Below, piece after piece: positions 16,554 to 29,471 of a stretch of 64,000 nt of DNA. Below the pieces are notes generated by a model that saw only the letters and a list, made by a program, of their open reading frames with translations, was not told where the DNA came from and did no database searches. Origin of the DNA: Amphimedon queenslandica (Eukaryota; Porifera; Demospongiae; Haplosclerida; Niphatidae); contig NW_003546253.1 in NCBI RefSeq assembly GCF_000090795.2, positions 515,728 to 579,727 on the forward strand, read 5' to 3'. Position 1 is the first letter of the stretch. Each line of letters starts with the position of its first letter. The position numbers and the translations under genes were made by a program.

Positions 16554-17160
16554 ATGTCCTGGACTAAAAGTAGCTCTAAACCCTTTCATTCGTATCTATA
16601 TCATTACCATTGACTCTTAGAATCAACTTTTGCGTCTTTGCCGTACACACAGCGAGCAACTGCACTCGTTCTTAACGGAGACCCCAAGGGGAAGAACTTC
16701 CTTTATTGCAATGGAAAGACCGTCTATATTAGAGACATAGACGTAAGATGCCCGCTATATTTATGAGTATCTGCCTCGCAAACATGCATTCTTATTACCA
16801 AATATGGTCATAAACCATGGCCCATGTACATCTCTTGTATTGTTTTTTTATACAGAACCCTTCAATTTGTGATACTTATACACAACATTCCACTAAAGTT
16901 AATGTCGCTCAGTACGCTCCTTCTGGCTATTACATTGCCTCCGGAGGTGAGAATGAAATAGTGATACTGATAAATGAATAAAGTACTTTTGTTTTGTTAA
17001 AGATGATCATGGTAAGTTAAGGATCTGGGATACGGTGAACGCGGAGCACATTTTGAAATACGAGTATCAGCCTTTTGCTGGGCCTATCAGAGATATAGAT
17101 TGGTCTCCGGATAGCAAGAGGATAGCTATTGGTGGACAGGGACAATCAAGGTAATAAATT

Positions 17161-17200
<40 letters not shown>

Positions 17201-19753
17201 ACATTGAAACAAGGAAAGAGCCCATTACTTTTTAAAATTATTATTATAATTATGATAAGAAAGATAACAGGGATGATAAAGTAACAAGAAGAGAAAGCTG
17301 ATAATTATTATTACCATCAAAGAACAACAATGGAGAAAGAGCACGACAAAATGGAGAACATGCCTGATATTATATTTTTTTTAATTATTATTACAGCTTT
17401 GGTGCTTGCATATTATGGGACAGTGGATCAACTGTTGGTGAAATCAAAGGTCACTCTAAGGCAATCAACTCTATTTCTTACAAGCCAACAAGGCCTTTCC
17501 GTATTGCTACTGCCAGTGAGGACACAACTTGCGCCTTTTTTGAAGGACCTCCATTTAAATTTAAGCACACAATGAAGGTAAGATATTAATAATAATGATA
17601 ATAATAATAATAATAATAATAATGATAATAATAATAATCTTTTTACATTATTCATTTGCTTTTGACCATTCTGTCATTTACTGTATAATGATAATAATTT
17701 TAGACTCATTCACGTTTTGTTAATGCGATCCGGTTCTCACCGAATGGAGAGTTGATATGCAGTGGGGGCTCTGATTGTATTGCTGCTCTGTATGATGGTA
17801 AAACTGGAGAGCTGATGAGCAAACTAGGAGGAGACAAGGCTCATGCTGGAGGAATATATGGTGTAAGTTTAAGTTGGGTTTTCAATAGGGTTTTTCAGGT
17901 TTTTTCCAGTGGATCTTAAAGTTGCTAAAAAAATTGACAAAATATCCTGTATGCTAAAAGAAAGTTTTCATTTTTTATACAATGTATTTTTCTGAGCTGA
18001 TTCCGATTGAACTTAGATTTTAATGCCACACTATAATAATTACATGTACATGTAATGTATATACATTGTACATGTAATGTATACATGTGTATTTGACCAC
18101 ATCTTCACAATAGGTATCATGGAGTCCGGATAGCTCACATCTCATTACTGCATCGGGCGACAAGAGCGTTAAACTATGGGATGTTGCCACTCAAACTAGC
18201 ATCAGGTTATTTCACTAAGTATCAGTGCTAGTTATTATTATTATTAATATTATTATTAATATTATTATTAATATTATAGTCAGTTTAAGATTGGGAGTAC
18301 TATTGAGGATCAGCAGCTTGGCTGTCTCTGGCAAGGAGATTATATCTTATCTGTCTCACTGTCTGGTGATATTAACTACCTCAATAAGAACGACCCTGAA
18401 AAACCTCTTAGGGTTTTAACAGTAAGCTCTTTTAATAATAATAATAATATTAGCAATAATTTGTGTTTTGTAGGGCCAGAATAAGAATTTAACAAGCATA
18501 GTAACATCCTACGATTCCTCAAAGCTTTACTGTGGCAGCATGGATGGCAAAATCAATATCCAATTATTATCATTATACTAAGAATTATTATTTTATTATC
18601 ATTAATGTTATTATCCTTAATTCATATATCTCTCAAGTGTCTGGACAACTGATGCTGGCAACGTTAGCCTTGTTGCTGGTACAGGCCACACTAACCTGGT
18701 CTGCTCAATGGCCGCTACTCCTGACATCATACAAACACTTGGACTTGATAAAACTTCAAAGACTATACTACCTGATAAGAACGAATATACGTAAGAGCTA
18801 TTCAAGATACTCTTATATTGTTCATGGTTGCTATTAGGTCTGATGTATTGTCGTTCCCTGATCGTGACCCGACTGCAATTGCTTACAGCTCAAATGACGG
18901 AGTGTTTCTGGTTACTTCGTTGAATGAGCTCTTCCTTGTTCGTGACGGCAAGAAAGTCTTCTCATTGCCAGTCACTGGTGAAGCCTTGTGTGCTTCGTTT
19001 CATCCCAATAAACCCTATGTGGCTGTTGGATATAAAGTAAGTATATATATATTTTTATATAGCAAGTTATTATTATTATTGTTATTGGTACTATTAATGT
19101 TACTGTTATTATTATTATTATGAATAGAACTCGAGAGCTATCGTGTACAGCATTGAAGGTGACAAATTGAATGAGTTTAAAGAGTTTGAGGTCAAAGGTG
19201 AAGTGAATGCTATTGGATATGATCCTTCAGGAGAGCTCCTGGCTGCTTCTGGCTCAGCCAGGCCAGTCTTTTTATATGAAACTACAAGCTATACAGTAAG
19301 TGGTACAGTTTACAATCTAATTAGCATTGTGATGCCGTCTCATTTTATTGTTCATGGAGCTTTGTTTATACTAATTGTAATACATTTACAATATGCATTA
19401 GATGATACACGTATGTACTTTGTTGTGTTTGTGTCTGTCATAATATTGTTTGTAGTTCAAAAAGGAACTGTTGAAGCAAAATGCCCGAGTGAGGTCTCTG
19501 GCCTGGTCACCTAACGGTAAGAGGATAGCAACAGGGGGAGTTGATTCGAACGTCTGTATTTATAATATTGATGCCATTGATCACATTGAAATCAAAGGTA
19601 TGTTAACAATGACAAGTGATAAATAAATTTATTTGTAATTATGTAGGTGCTCACCCAATGGACGTAGTGACTGGTGTATCTTGGATTAATGATAACACTG
19701 TTGCTTCGTGTGGCAACGATGCTACCATTAGGATATGGGAGTACTCTGCTTGA
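16554..19753 (+). CDS. WDR1: WDR1/AIP1 actin-interacting WD-repeat protein
   Basis: WDR1 works with cofilin to disassemble actin filaments. The first exon is tiny (16554-16569, MSWTK) and joins 16621 onward to give [31 protein letters not shown] in pieces that match vertebrate WDR1. Later exons encode [10 protein letters not shown]-type WD blades ([20 protein letters not shown]), the block [55 protein letters not shown] and [20 protein letters not shown]. It ends with [20 protein letters not shown], as expected for the last blade. About fourteen exons are separated by short introns. The exon near 18510-18560 ([19 protein letters not shown]) is joined to the following part ([19 protein letters not shown]) by an intron of about 80 bp. 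A GA microsatellite sits in one intron. Confidence 0.93.
17161..17197. repeat. GA microsatellite in WDR1 intron
   Basis: A nearly perfect GA tract just downstream of a WDR1 donor site. Confidence 0.9.
17582..17640. repeat. TAA/TGA trinucleotide repeat in WDR1 intron
   Basis: An AATAATAATGAT-type tract in the intron after the exon ending near 17577. Confidence 0.8.
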
Positions 19754-19930
19754 AACATTCTCTGTTTCTCTTTTAAAAACTTGAGCTACTTGTATTAGTT
19801 AGCATATTCTCTTTTTATAGTGTTTTTTTGTAGTTTTGATAGTTATAGATTATGATTTTAATCAGATTAATAGTATACGGAAATATACTGAAACTTATCC
19901 GTATACTTTCCTGACTGGCAGTGACTGCAC

Positions 19931-22900
19931 ATGGCGGCTAGGTACAGGGAGAGGAGAGAAAGAGAGAGAAATCGCTCTCCTTTCTCTAGACAAAGAAGAG
20001 ACTACACACCAGGGGACGGATACTACTCGTATAACGGGCTTGACTATGAAAGAGAGGCACACGATAGCTTATATGATCGTGCCAGAACGAGAGATTATGG
20101 GCATTATCCTTATCGTGAGTCTCTGGGACACCCAGTATCTAGTCCCTTTACTAGACGCTCTCTCCATTCCCCTCCAAGCAGTTCCCATCATTTCTTTCCT
20201 CGTCGTAGGTACAATGACGAGTACCACTCGATCCCTCATCCAGACTACAGGCTCCCATCCCCCCCTCCTAGGAATACACCTCTTCCAGACTATTTGGCCA
20301 TTCCTCGGGATTACGTGACACATTCTCAGGAATATTTGACTCATCCGCCTCCTCGAGACTTTGTGCCTTCCCCTCCTCGTGACTTTGTGACTTCTCCTCC
20401 TCCTCCATCGTCATTATATCCTCGGGATTATTCAGCCATCCCCTCCAGCATTGCTTTTCGGCTCTCTCCTGCACCTTCTCCGCCTCTTCCTCCTCCTTCT
20501 CCACCTCTTCCTCCTCCTTCTCCGGCTCCTCTTTTTTCAGCTCCTTCCTCTCCTCCCCTTCCTCTTTTTAATCCTCCTCCACCCTCTCCTCCTCCCAGTG
20601 GTGGGTTACAGTGGCAAGGATCATCAAATGATCTATTGTATATAGATGAGCCTGGAGCTAGTGATGCTCAAGGTAGCAATATATATTACAATGGAGGAGA
20701 GAGACCGTATTCAATACCGGCTTTAGACACGTCTGATCTGTCCAATGCACTGGAAATGCTGAGGAGATCAATAAAATCAGAAGATATGAGATCTAATGAT
20801 TTGAGATCAGAGGACGTTGTAAAGGATTCGGTTTTTATGCGTCTTGATAGCCACGCTCGAGCATCACCCATTAAGTCTGAAGACACTTCTACTGGTAATT
20901 ATATTACTTGTTTTATATTGATTTTATAATAATTTTTGTTATTTTATAGATTATACACCAGTTCCAATGGATATCAGTACACCAGAGCCTGATCAATCAA
21001 TTATTTCAGATACAGTTGATCATTACATTAAAATAGCCAAAAACACTGTTAGCAACAAGTCAGCCGTCAGCAATAATACAGTGGATCTACCTTCACTCAT
21101 TCCTCCTCTCTTTGACAATGCTATGTCACATGAGGATGAACTCAATCCTCCTGATCCTCCAGCCTTCTTTGATGATATGTCACATGATGTGTCACATGAT
21201 GATTTGTCCCCCAATCCTCCTCCTAATGTGTCTTTGTCACATGATGCATCACATGATCTTCCTTGTGAAGATTTGGAATTATTATTTTTGAGGTTAACAG
21301 CTATTCGCTCAATGTTATCTAAGCAAACGGATCCTAATCTAGATTATTCTAACACTGATATTGATGCAAATGTGTCTGATATTGCTGATACTAACACCGA
21401 TATTGATGCAAATGCATCTGATCACAATATTGTTAGTACCACTTGTATTGATACTACTGATACTATTGCGTCTGAATATCATCAGTATGCTGATTCTAAT
21501 GCTGATATTGATACTACTACTGATCATCATGCTGATATTGACACCACTGATGATTCAAAAGTTGAGTCTCACCATACTGCTGATACTAACACTGATATTG
21601 TAAATGTTCCAAGCAGTAAAGACTCACAGTTAGCAGTGAAACTCGTCAAAGATCTTGAAGTTACAAATGTTGCTGATCCTCATATTGATAGCACTGCTGA
21701 TATAGTTGTTTCTGAATCTCTTTCTAACCTCGTGAACTCTAAAACAGAGGTTAAAACTGATATTGAAACAGAGGTTAACACTGATATTAAAGCAGAAGTT
21801 AGCACTGATATTGAAACAGAGGTTATTACTGATATTGAAAGAGAAGTTAACACTGATACTGAAACAAAGGTTAACACCAATATTGAAACAGAGGTTAACA
21901 CTGATATTAAAGCAAAAGTCAATGCTGACACTAGCACTGACCCTGATGTTCACATTGATATAAATGTTGACCCTGACACAGTAGCTCATGATGATATTAA
22001 ACCTCATGCTGACACTGATCCTGACACTCATGGAAGCACTGAAGTTGCTTGTAAGGTAGACAATGACACTAATGATGTTAATGCTACTGATGTTAATACT
22101 GAAACTCCTGGAGACAAATCCATTGATCCAGCATCCATTAATAGCACTGACAGCTCCCAACCTGTTACCTCCTCCTCTTCACCTCACACTACATCAACAT
22201 CAGTATCAGTTGTTGCTATGGATAATGGATCAGTTGCTATGGATACTGGATCAGTTGCTATGGATACAGAATCAGTTGCTGTGGATACAACGTTATCTGA
22301 TTCTGCAGTTAAACCTGCTGAATTAAGTTCTGTTAAGGTACGTGTGTATTCAGAATGCATTAATACTTAATCAATGAATTAGGTTGTGACAAGTTCCACT
22401 AATACTTGGAATGTCAAGGTAATTATTATTATTACTATTATTATTTTTGTTATGTGTTTTTATTTGTTATTGTTGTTAGGAATTCAAGATTATTTCACAA
22501 GACGATGAGGACATAGAGGGAGAGGGTCATGTTGAACAAGCTACGGTTCATGTAAGTTAGTATGTTAACAACCTGGAACATCTCTCTTTACATAGTTATT
22601 GACATTGTTTTTTACATATGCTTCACTCTAAAAATTGGCTCCAAATCATTCCCCTTTCCCCAATTTTCATGTACATGTATATGTATCAGGAAAAGTAATT
22701 AATAAAAATGGAGAATTCTCTCCTATTCTCTTTTGACATGAAGATACCATGTGTTCATGTAGCATGTGGTGTTTTCTCATATTTGGAGGAACTTTAAAAT
22801 CCACTGACAAGAACTTGTATTAGCACTATGCAAAATCCTGTAGGAAGCCCTGGACTATATATAACTTTTGCTTTTTCTGAAAATTGGCTCTAAAATCACA

Positions 22901-25900
22901 TCCAATTTTTATTACATTCATTCTCTTCATGATACATGTAGTTTGGTGGGAGTGATGTTACTGCAAAGTTAAAGGAGAGGCTTACTTTTTACGAGTCTCG
23001 TTGTGAAATGCTGGAAAGTAACGTGAAATCACTAGCTAGAGAATTAAAGGTACCATCATTGTTATAAAACTATTTTTATTATTTATGTAGTTGGCAGAAA
23101 AAGAATTGGAAAAGTGTCGAAAAGAGGAAACTCACATCAGAAATGAAGTAGCTACTTATAGAGTATGTATTATTTTCATTTAATTTTTTAATAGTTGAAA
23201 TCTCTCGGTCGGATTTCAATTGATTCAAATCATGTGATGCAATCAGCGGAATCAACCAATGGCAATGACCACAAAAACAAAAGGAAGAGAGTACATGTAG
23301 ATGGAAAGAAGATTACCAAGCAACCGACTCTTTCAAATAGAACGTCTAAAAAAATTAAGACGTCTCAATCTGCTCCGCCGAAACCCGACCAGCCTCCAAC
23401 AAAGCCACACCTGCCAAACTTGAGGCCACGCCCACGTCGTTTGAGTCCACATCTGCCCGATTTCCCGCTATCGTCCCAAACAATAGAGTTGTTATTTGGA
23501 TCAACTAAAGTCAATACAAATTGCTTAAAGGCAAGGACAGCAATTTAACTTTATTATTATTATTATATATTTTCTTTATACAGAGTTGGAAGCCATCCCT
23601 TCCTCTCCTTCACTCTACTCTATTGATAATGAATCCTGTCTCAATAGCCACTGGTCAACCATTAAACCTACTCTCCCTTCCAAAGATCAATTCATCTGTC
23701 CTCTTCTCTCTCCCTCCTTCTTTCTCTCCCAATAACGCCGATATAGCTAGCAATACTCTTTCCCTATCTCCAGCCACTGGTCCTTATCAGTCTCCATTAT
23801 TATTATTCAAGTCCTATCGGGTTAATCCTCTCTATCGGACACTATTCAAGCATTCCCTGACCAGCCCGACTCATTCCAATGCCATTAATCCTCATCAGCC
23901 TTTGTGTCGCTTCCAATACAAAGGGAAGTGTAACAATAAGGATTGCAAGGGGCAGCACTGGGACTCTATCCAGTTATCCGAGGACGAGATATCTCTTCAT
24001 CTTTTGTCTCAGTATCCGAGTATTTCAAAGCCCGATCCAACCCTGCGTGATGCTATGACGGCGTCGGAGTGGTTGCTGTTGACAACGCATACGATTCACC
24101 AGCAGTCGTCCAGTGTCTTGTCGCCAGTCACAACGTCGGCCGAGAAGAAGACTCATTCTCGTGATCTCAAACCCGTACCAGTAGAGCATAGTTATCAGTA
24201 TCAAGATGCGACTAAGAAGTATTTAAATGAAAATGATTCATTATCACTTAGTGATGTTAATAGGAAAAGTGGTCGATATTTTATGTCAGAAGGAACAGAT
24301 GCAAAAGATGATGTGTTAAGTAAAGTAAAGCAGTTTAGTTTTATTGGTAATATAAGAGAAGCTGAGGATTTACTCAAGAAAAGTGTCGAAAGTGACCCAA
24401 ACAATGAAGTAAGTAATGATAGTAATGGTTTAGTCATCGATAATTACAGGATTTTTGGTTTGAATATATTAAAATCAATCCTGATATTTATCAAGTCGCT
24501 TTCGAAAAGTGCCCATCAATTAAAATTTTGAAACAAGTAAGTAGTAGCATTTGGATGTGGTTTGATATTTTGCTTATTAGGGGATAAAGGAGAGTAGGTC
24601 GGTCCCTGATAAAAAGATGTGTATTATTAAATGTATTCAAATAATTGAACGCCAGCAGCTGGTTAGTATTATACATGCACCTGTTGTCCTGTCACATCCC
24701 TCTCTTTACCAAACAGTCAGTAGATGCTGTATCTGTTTCACACTTTATGTTGGAACTAGTGTTAAGCTATGTTAGTATTGATCTCTTAACGCATGATATT
24801 GAATCCGGATTAACAGTGTTAAAGGTAATAGCCACTGTCCTATTATTACTATTATTATTATTATTGTTGTTGTGTTGTTAGAATGTTCTAGAAGATAAAG
24901 GTATTGATTCGTGCAGTAGTTTGATGGGTTTTATGACTAATGAAGACAAAGTCTTTCTTTGTCTTACCTACTTGCACCTTTTGGTCAATCCCTCCGCCCC
25001 TCTTCCGGGTTGTCATGGCAACATGATTCCTGTCACCATAGTTACAAAGGTGAGAGAATTTGAAAGATTATAAACTGTATTGGAATTTTCGGTAGGAGCC
25101 GTTTTTTATAAAATGGACAAAAGAAGGTGACGGGATTATTAGCAAATTTATGGAAGTGTTTATCAGTAAGTGTATGTTGACCACACCTACAAGACCACAC
25201 CCATTTGATTACAGGTATACTCAATGTGCGGATTTTTAAGGACGTGATGATGCCAGATTCAATCAGATATTTGTACCCGATTTATATTAATTTATTCATA
25301 TTTGAGGTTCAATTAATTAGTAATAATTATCAATTACTGTTTTTCAGGTTGTTCAAGGCAGAGGTGTCAATGCTATGAATAGCATTAACAGATTACTTAA
25401 TAATATCAATCCCAACGTAGTCCAGCTGGTTTTGCTGAGACACTCTTTAACGTCCTTTAAACCAAAAGCACCTGCAGAAATAGTCAAATCTGAGAAACAG
25501 CTGCATCCACTTTTATATTATGCAACTGCTCTCTACTGTATTGAGAAAGTATGTTCTTATTATAATTATATTATTCTTTTTGGTTTTTATAGGCTAATGA
25601 TGCTATTGCCAAAGACATATTGGAAAAGGCTGTGATTAATTGTTTTGATATGAAGACAGCAGAAGTGGAACCACTTACGTTATATCAGTGGGTCTAATTA
25701 ATTAGGTGGGTGATTTGTGTAACAATGATTTACAATTTTAGGAAACTACTTGGTTTGTCGTATTGTTATGAGTCTCCTTTACTTATAAGTGGAAATGATG
25801 TACAAAATGATTTAGTGTATTGGTGGCTGTGTTACTGGTGAGTTATTAATAGTTACTCCATTGTCACAAAATCTGTCACAAGCAAAAAACATATATTAGT

Positions 25901-27046
25901 TCCATTGTCACAAAATCTGTCACAAGCAAAATCCATTTTGTTCCATTGTCAAAAAAATTTTCATGTTATTGTTGATAGCACATTTCATCATTAGCTCATA
26001 ATTTTACTGTCTCTTTTTAGTTTATATAAGAGAGTTGTTGACATTGAAACTGTAGAGGAGACTTATGAGGTATCAGTTAATTCTGTGTCAACACAGAGGG
26101 ATGGCTATGAGCAGCTGTGGTTTGACTACATTGCTGTGTTGATTATTAAAATTAATAACTCCAACCAATCGATAGAAGTACATTAAATATTTAATTTCTA
26201 ACCTAAACCTCTCTCTTTTTCTCTATCTAGACATTGTGTAATGTCATTAAAAGATGTCTTTTGGTACTTCCACAAAAATCTCATACAAACGTGAGTAAAT
26301 CATTGCAACAATTATATTTAAAGGGTTGTTCTAGGTAATGAGGTTGTTAGATTCTTTATTAGGTAGTTCTAATGTTATTGTTAATATATTGTATGTATTA
26401 TTGTCATCATTGCCCAACAATCTATCACTAATATCAATGTAAGTACCATCACTCTTAGACTTAGATTCTCTTTCCCTCCTCCTCCTCTCTCTCTTTCTCA
26501 ATGCAATATATATGTTGTCAATGTTGTGTATTATTAATGCTGAAGCTTTGCCACTAATCATTATTTTTAAGGTATCTGAATTATTCTCTAAAATATAATG
26601 TTATCAATGAGAATGTGATCGAGTCATTCTATTACAGTCTACCTTCTTCACGCTATAATTTGTAAGTCTTTGATGTAAAGCATCTCAAAAGTATTACTGC
26701 TACTGCAGGTTAATACCAGTTGAAGTTTCCTTAGGACATTACAGAGAAGTATTAGTATTATCACCTACCATTTATTATCATTATTGTTGTTTTTTTAGGC
26801 AAGGCTGCTTTTTCAAGAATTAGTAAAAGATCGACCATTTGATTATGACATGTGGAATGAAGTGAATTTGAGAGAGGGAGAATGGTTTAAGAGGGAGGGT
26901 TATTTTTATAGTTTTTATTGTTTGAGCTGGCTGGCTTGGTTCATGGTTACTCCAATGAAGAATTGGTCTTATCACTGCTTAAGCTAGCAAAGGAATCCAA
27001 TATTGATCTAAAGAATATTAATTGTTTAAGGAAGGAGTCCAGCTAG
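19931..27046 (+). CDS. ZFC3H1: ZFC3H1-like nuclear exosome adaptor (PAXT component)
   Basis: ZFC3H1 links MTR4 and the nuclear exosome to polyadenylated RNAs. The first exon (19931-20894) encodes an Arg-rich then Pro-rich low-complexity region (PPPSPPLPPPSPAP). The second (about 20950-22336) is an acidic Asp/Thr/Ser-rich block with a degenerate repeat of the EVNTDIKAEV type near 21745-21920. Small exons follow with predicted coiled coil (KLKERLTFYESRCEMLESNV, LAEKELEKCRKEETHIRNEV). A Lys/Arg-rich basic exon (about 23195-23530) leads to the diagnostic single zinc-finger block, CRFQYKGKCNNKDCKGQHWD near 23910-23965 (C-x7-C-x4-C-x3-H), which fits the ZFC3H1 C-terminal finger family. Many short helical exons then follow to LAKESNIDLKNINC and a stop at 27044-27046, consistent with HAT/TPR-like repeats. 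About 25 exons in all. The N-terminal half is assigned by continuity of splicing, so it could in principle contain a separate gene. Confidence 0.78.
22620..22945. repeat. Diverged copies of the intronic repeat in ZFC3H1
   Basis: Weak matches to the repeat in inverted orientation: AAAATTGGCTC with CAAAT/AAAATCA, CCAATTTTTATTACATT, and tails such as GATACATGTA. The conserved dyad is largely lost (CTGGACTATATATAAC). This is a plausible old remnant. Confidence 0.55.
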
Positions 27047-27350
27047 GTAAACCAGAACAGCAAGGTAATGTTGTTTTTATTGTCATTGCGTTACATTTTA
27101 ATCATTATCATTAATCACACCGTTGTTGTTATTTTTGTAAAATTTTATTTAAGAAATATTATTGATTGTGAAAAAGATCAACACCATTTTAATCAACTAG
27201 TGTAGTAATGGATAAATATATATATAACATAGTATATTCATGATGAAAACTAGAGAACAGTTTGCTTGGTTAGATTGGAGTAAAGACAAGCTTTGCAGCA
27301 GCAGTGAAGGTGTGGCTGATTAGTGATTACTGATCACGCCTTCTTTTTAA

Positions 27351-29419
27351 ATGAGAACGATCATGAATGTCCTGTGGTTGCTGATTCTTTTTCTGCTACA
27401 TGTATCTGCTGTCTTGTCAGAAGAAGAGCTACAATTTGTATCTGTGGTTAGTATACAGGTTTTGTTTTAGTATATGGTGGCAATATAACCAGGTTATACG
27501 TCATGGAGCTCGCTCACCGGTCGAATCCTATCCGGCGGACAGGTATCAAGAAGATTTTTGGCCTCAAGGGTTCGGACAGCTTTCGATTGTAAGCAATAAC
27601 TGTTAAGAATAACATTATGTAAATTTTGTGTTATTTTAGAAAGGCATGAGGGAAGAGTATCATTTAGGTACAGTGTTCAAGTCGAGGTACTTGGATACAG
27701 GATTCATGGACTCTGGATACAATAGATCACAAGTACCAGCATTTATTCAGTGTATTACAGTGCTAATAATGTCGTTCATAATTATAATTTTAGATATATG
27801 TACGCAGCACTGATTATGATCGAACGCTTATGAGTGCACAGTGTGTTCTTGCAGGAATGTATCCACCAGGGGAAAATCAAGTGAGTGCCTTTAGATAAGT
27901 GACATAAACAAATGACAATTAGCACTTTAAAATGTTTACAAGTGCTAACTGAGTACTACCAAGAGTATACCATAGATATTATCAAGAGTTATGTACTCTT
28001 GGTAGTTGGTAACTGTAAGAATTGATGAGTAACACCAATATCATACATTAGATGTTTGATCCTGATCTGGAATGGCAACCTATACCAGTTCATACTACTC
28101 CACAAAAATATGACAGTGTGAGTACACAAACAGTATTATTATTATTGTTGTTATTATTATTATCATTACTTTTTGTTGGCATTGTTAATTTGTTATGTCT
28201 TTTAGCTATTGAATGTGGCAAGTTGTCCCGTCTATGACAAATTGATGGATAAAGACAACAATACTTATAAACAAATACAAGATGCCAATCAGGTATAAGT
28301 ATTGGATATAGATTAAAATTCTTGATCTCTTTTGCCTACAAAGGAACTCTTTGATAATCTTACAGAATGGACTGGAGAGGACATAAATGTTATTACAGTT
28401 GGGCTTCTGAAGGATGCTCTTTTTGTTGAGGTAATGAATGATGCCAAAGGAGGATTCAAGTTATCATAATTTTGTTTGCTATATCAGTATCATGATAACA
28501 ATTTGACAATGCCCGAGTGGTTTTCACCACAGCTACTAACAAAACTTGAGTCAATTGATGACTCACTGTTGAGGCTGATGTTCAGCACAAAATGCAAGAG
28601 AAAGCTAACAGGAGGTTAGTATAATATGATGAAGGATGCTGTGGAATCATTTGTTATAGGAGTATGGACGAATCGAGTGTTGAAGGATATGCAGAATAAA
28701 GCCACTGGAGTCATGCCAGACATGAAAATGGTGCTCTATTCAGCAGTATGCTTTTTTGCTTCAAAATTAAACATCACTTCTGTTTCTTTTCATTATATAG
28801 CATGATACCACAGTAGCTACTATGTTAAGTGTCTTTGATATGTTTGATGGTAAACAGCCTCCATATTCTGCTGCCTTTGCTGTTGAGCTTTATTCCAGTG
28901 GAAGCAGTAAAAAGTAATGCTATAGCCAAGTTTGAGTTATTGTTTTTACTATTTGCTGCAGTGACTTTTTTGTGAGGTTTTATTATCACAACGAAACAGA
29001 TAGTAATGATTTTGTTGAATTAACTCATCCAAACTGCAGCAAAGATTGTCCATTGGAAAAACTGAAACAGTAAAGTCCTAAGTCACAGTTTAGTACCAAT
29101 AGGTTTTTTTATAGAATCATGGCCCCTTACCGTCTAACTGAAAAAGAATGGTCTTCATCTTGCAGTACAACTACAGCTCCAACTTCTTCTCCAACTTTAG
29201 CTCCTTCAAATGATATTGGTTAGATGATAAATAATCATTTTTGTTGTTAATGCAATTTTTTATATAGAAATGTGGTTGGTTATAGCTCTCTGTATCACCT
29301 CTGGCATACTAATTCTCCTCATACTTATATTGCTTGCTTTTATGACAAAGGTATGTTGCTGCGGAAGAAAGAAAAGAATGTATGTTGCACTTAACAATCA
29401 AGACACTGAAGCTACATAA
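27351..29419 (+). CDS. Lysosomal/prostatic-type histidine acid phosphatase, membrane anchored
   Basis: A branch-2 histidine acid phosphatase. A signal peptide ([20 protein letters not shown]) leads to the active-site motif VIRHGARSP at the start of exon 2, and the catalytic HD pair lies in [20 protein letters not shown]. Other family blocks are [40 protein letters not shown] and [20 protein letters not shown]. About thirteen small exons. After the catalytic domain comes a Ser/Thr-rich stalk, then one transmembrane helix (near 29268-29350) and a short cytosolic tail, [21 protein letters not shown] fits the YxxΦ endosomal/lysosomal sorting signal, comparable to the tyrosine signal in the tail of human lysosomal acid phosphatase (ACP2). 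ACP2 is therefore the best functional comparison, but orthology with ACP2 versus ACP3 or ACP4 is unresolved. Two Met codons, at 27351 and 27363, could start it. Confidence 0.92.
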
Positions 29420-29471
29420 AATAAATAATTTATTATTATTGTAAATATTATTTTCAGGTTGATTAAAATTG

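Noticed and set aside
17878-18110. Possible diverged copy of the ~175-bp repeat in a WDR1 intron
   Set aside because: Only short T- and A-rich stretches resemble it; the dyad and CAGCATAAGG block are missing.
21630-22160. Minus-strand Asn/Ser/Ile-rich frame
   Set aside because: It is the antisense shadow of the Asp/Thr-rich ZFC3H1 repeat block.
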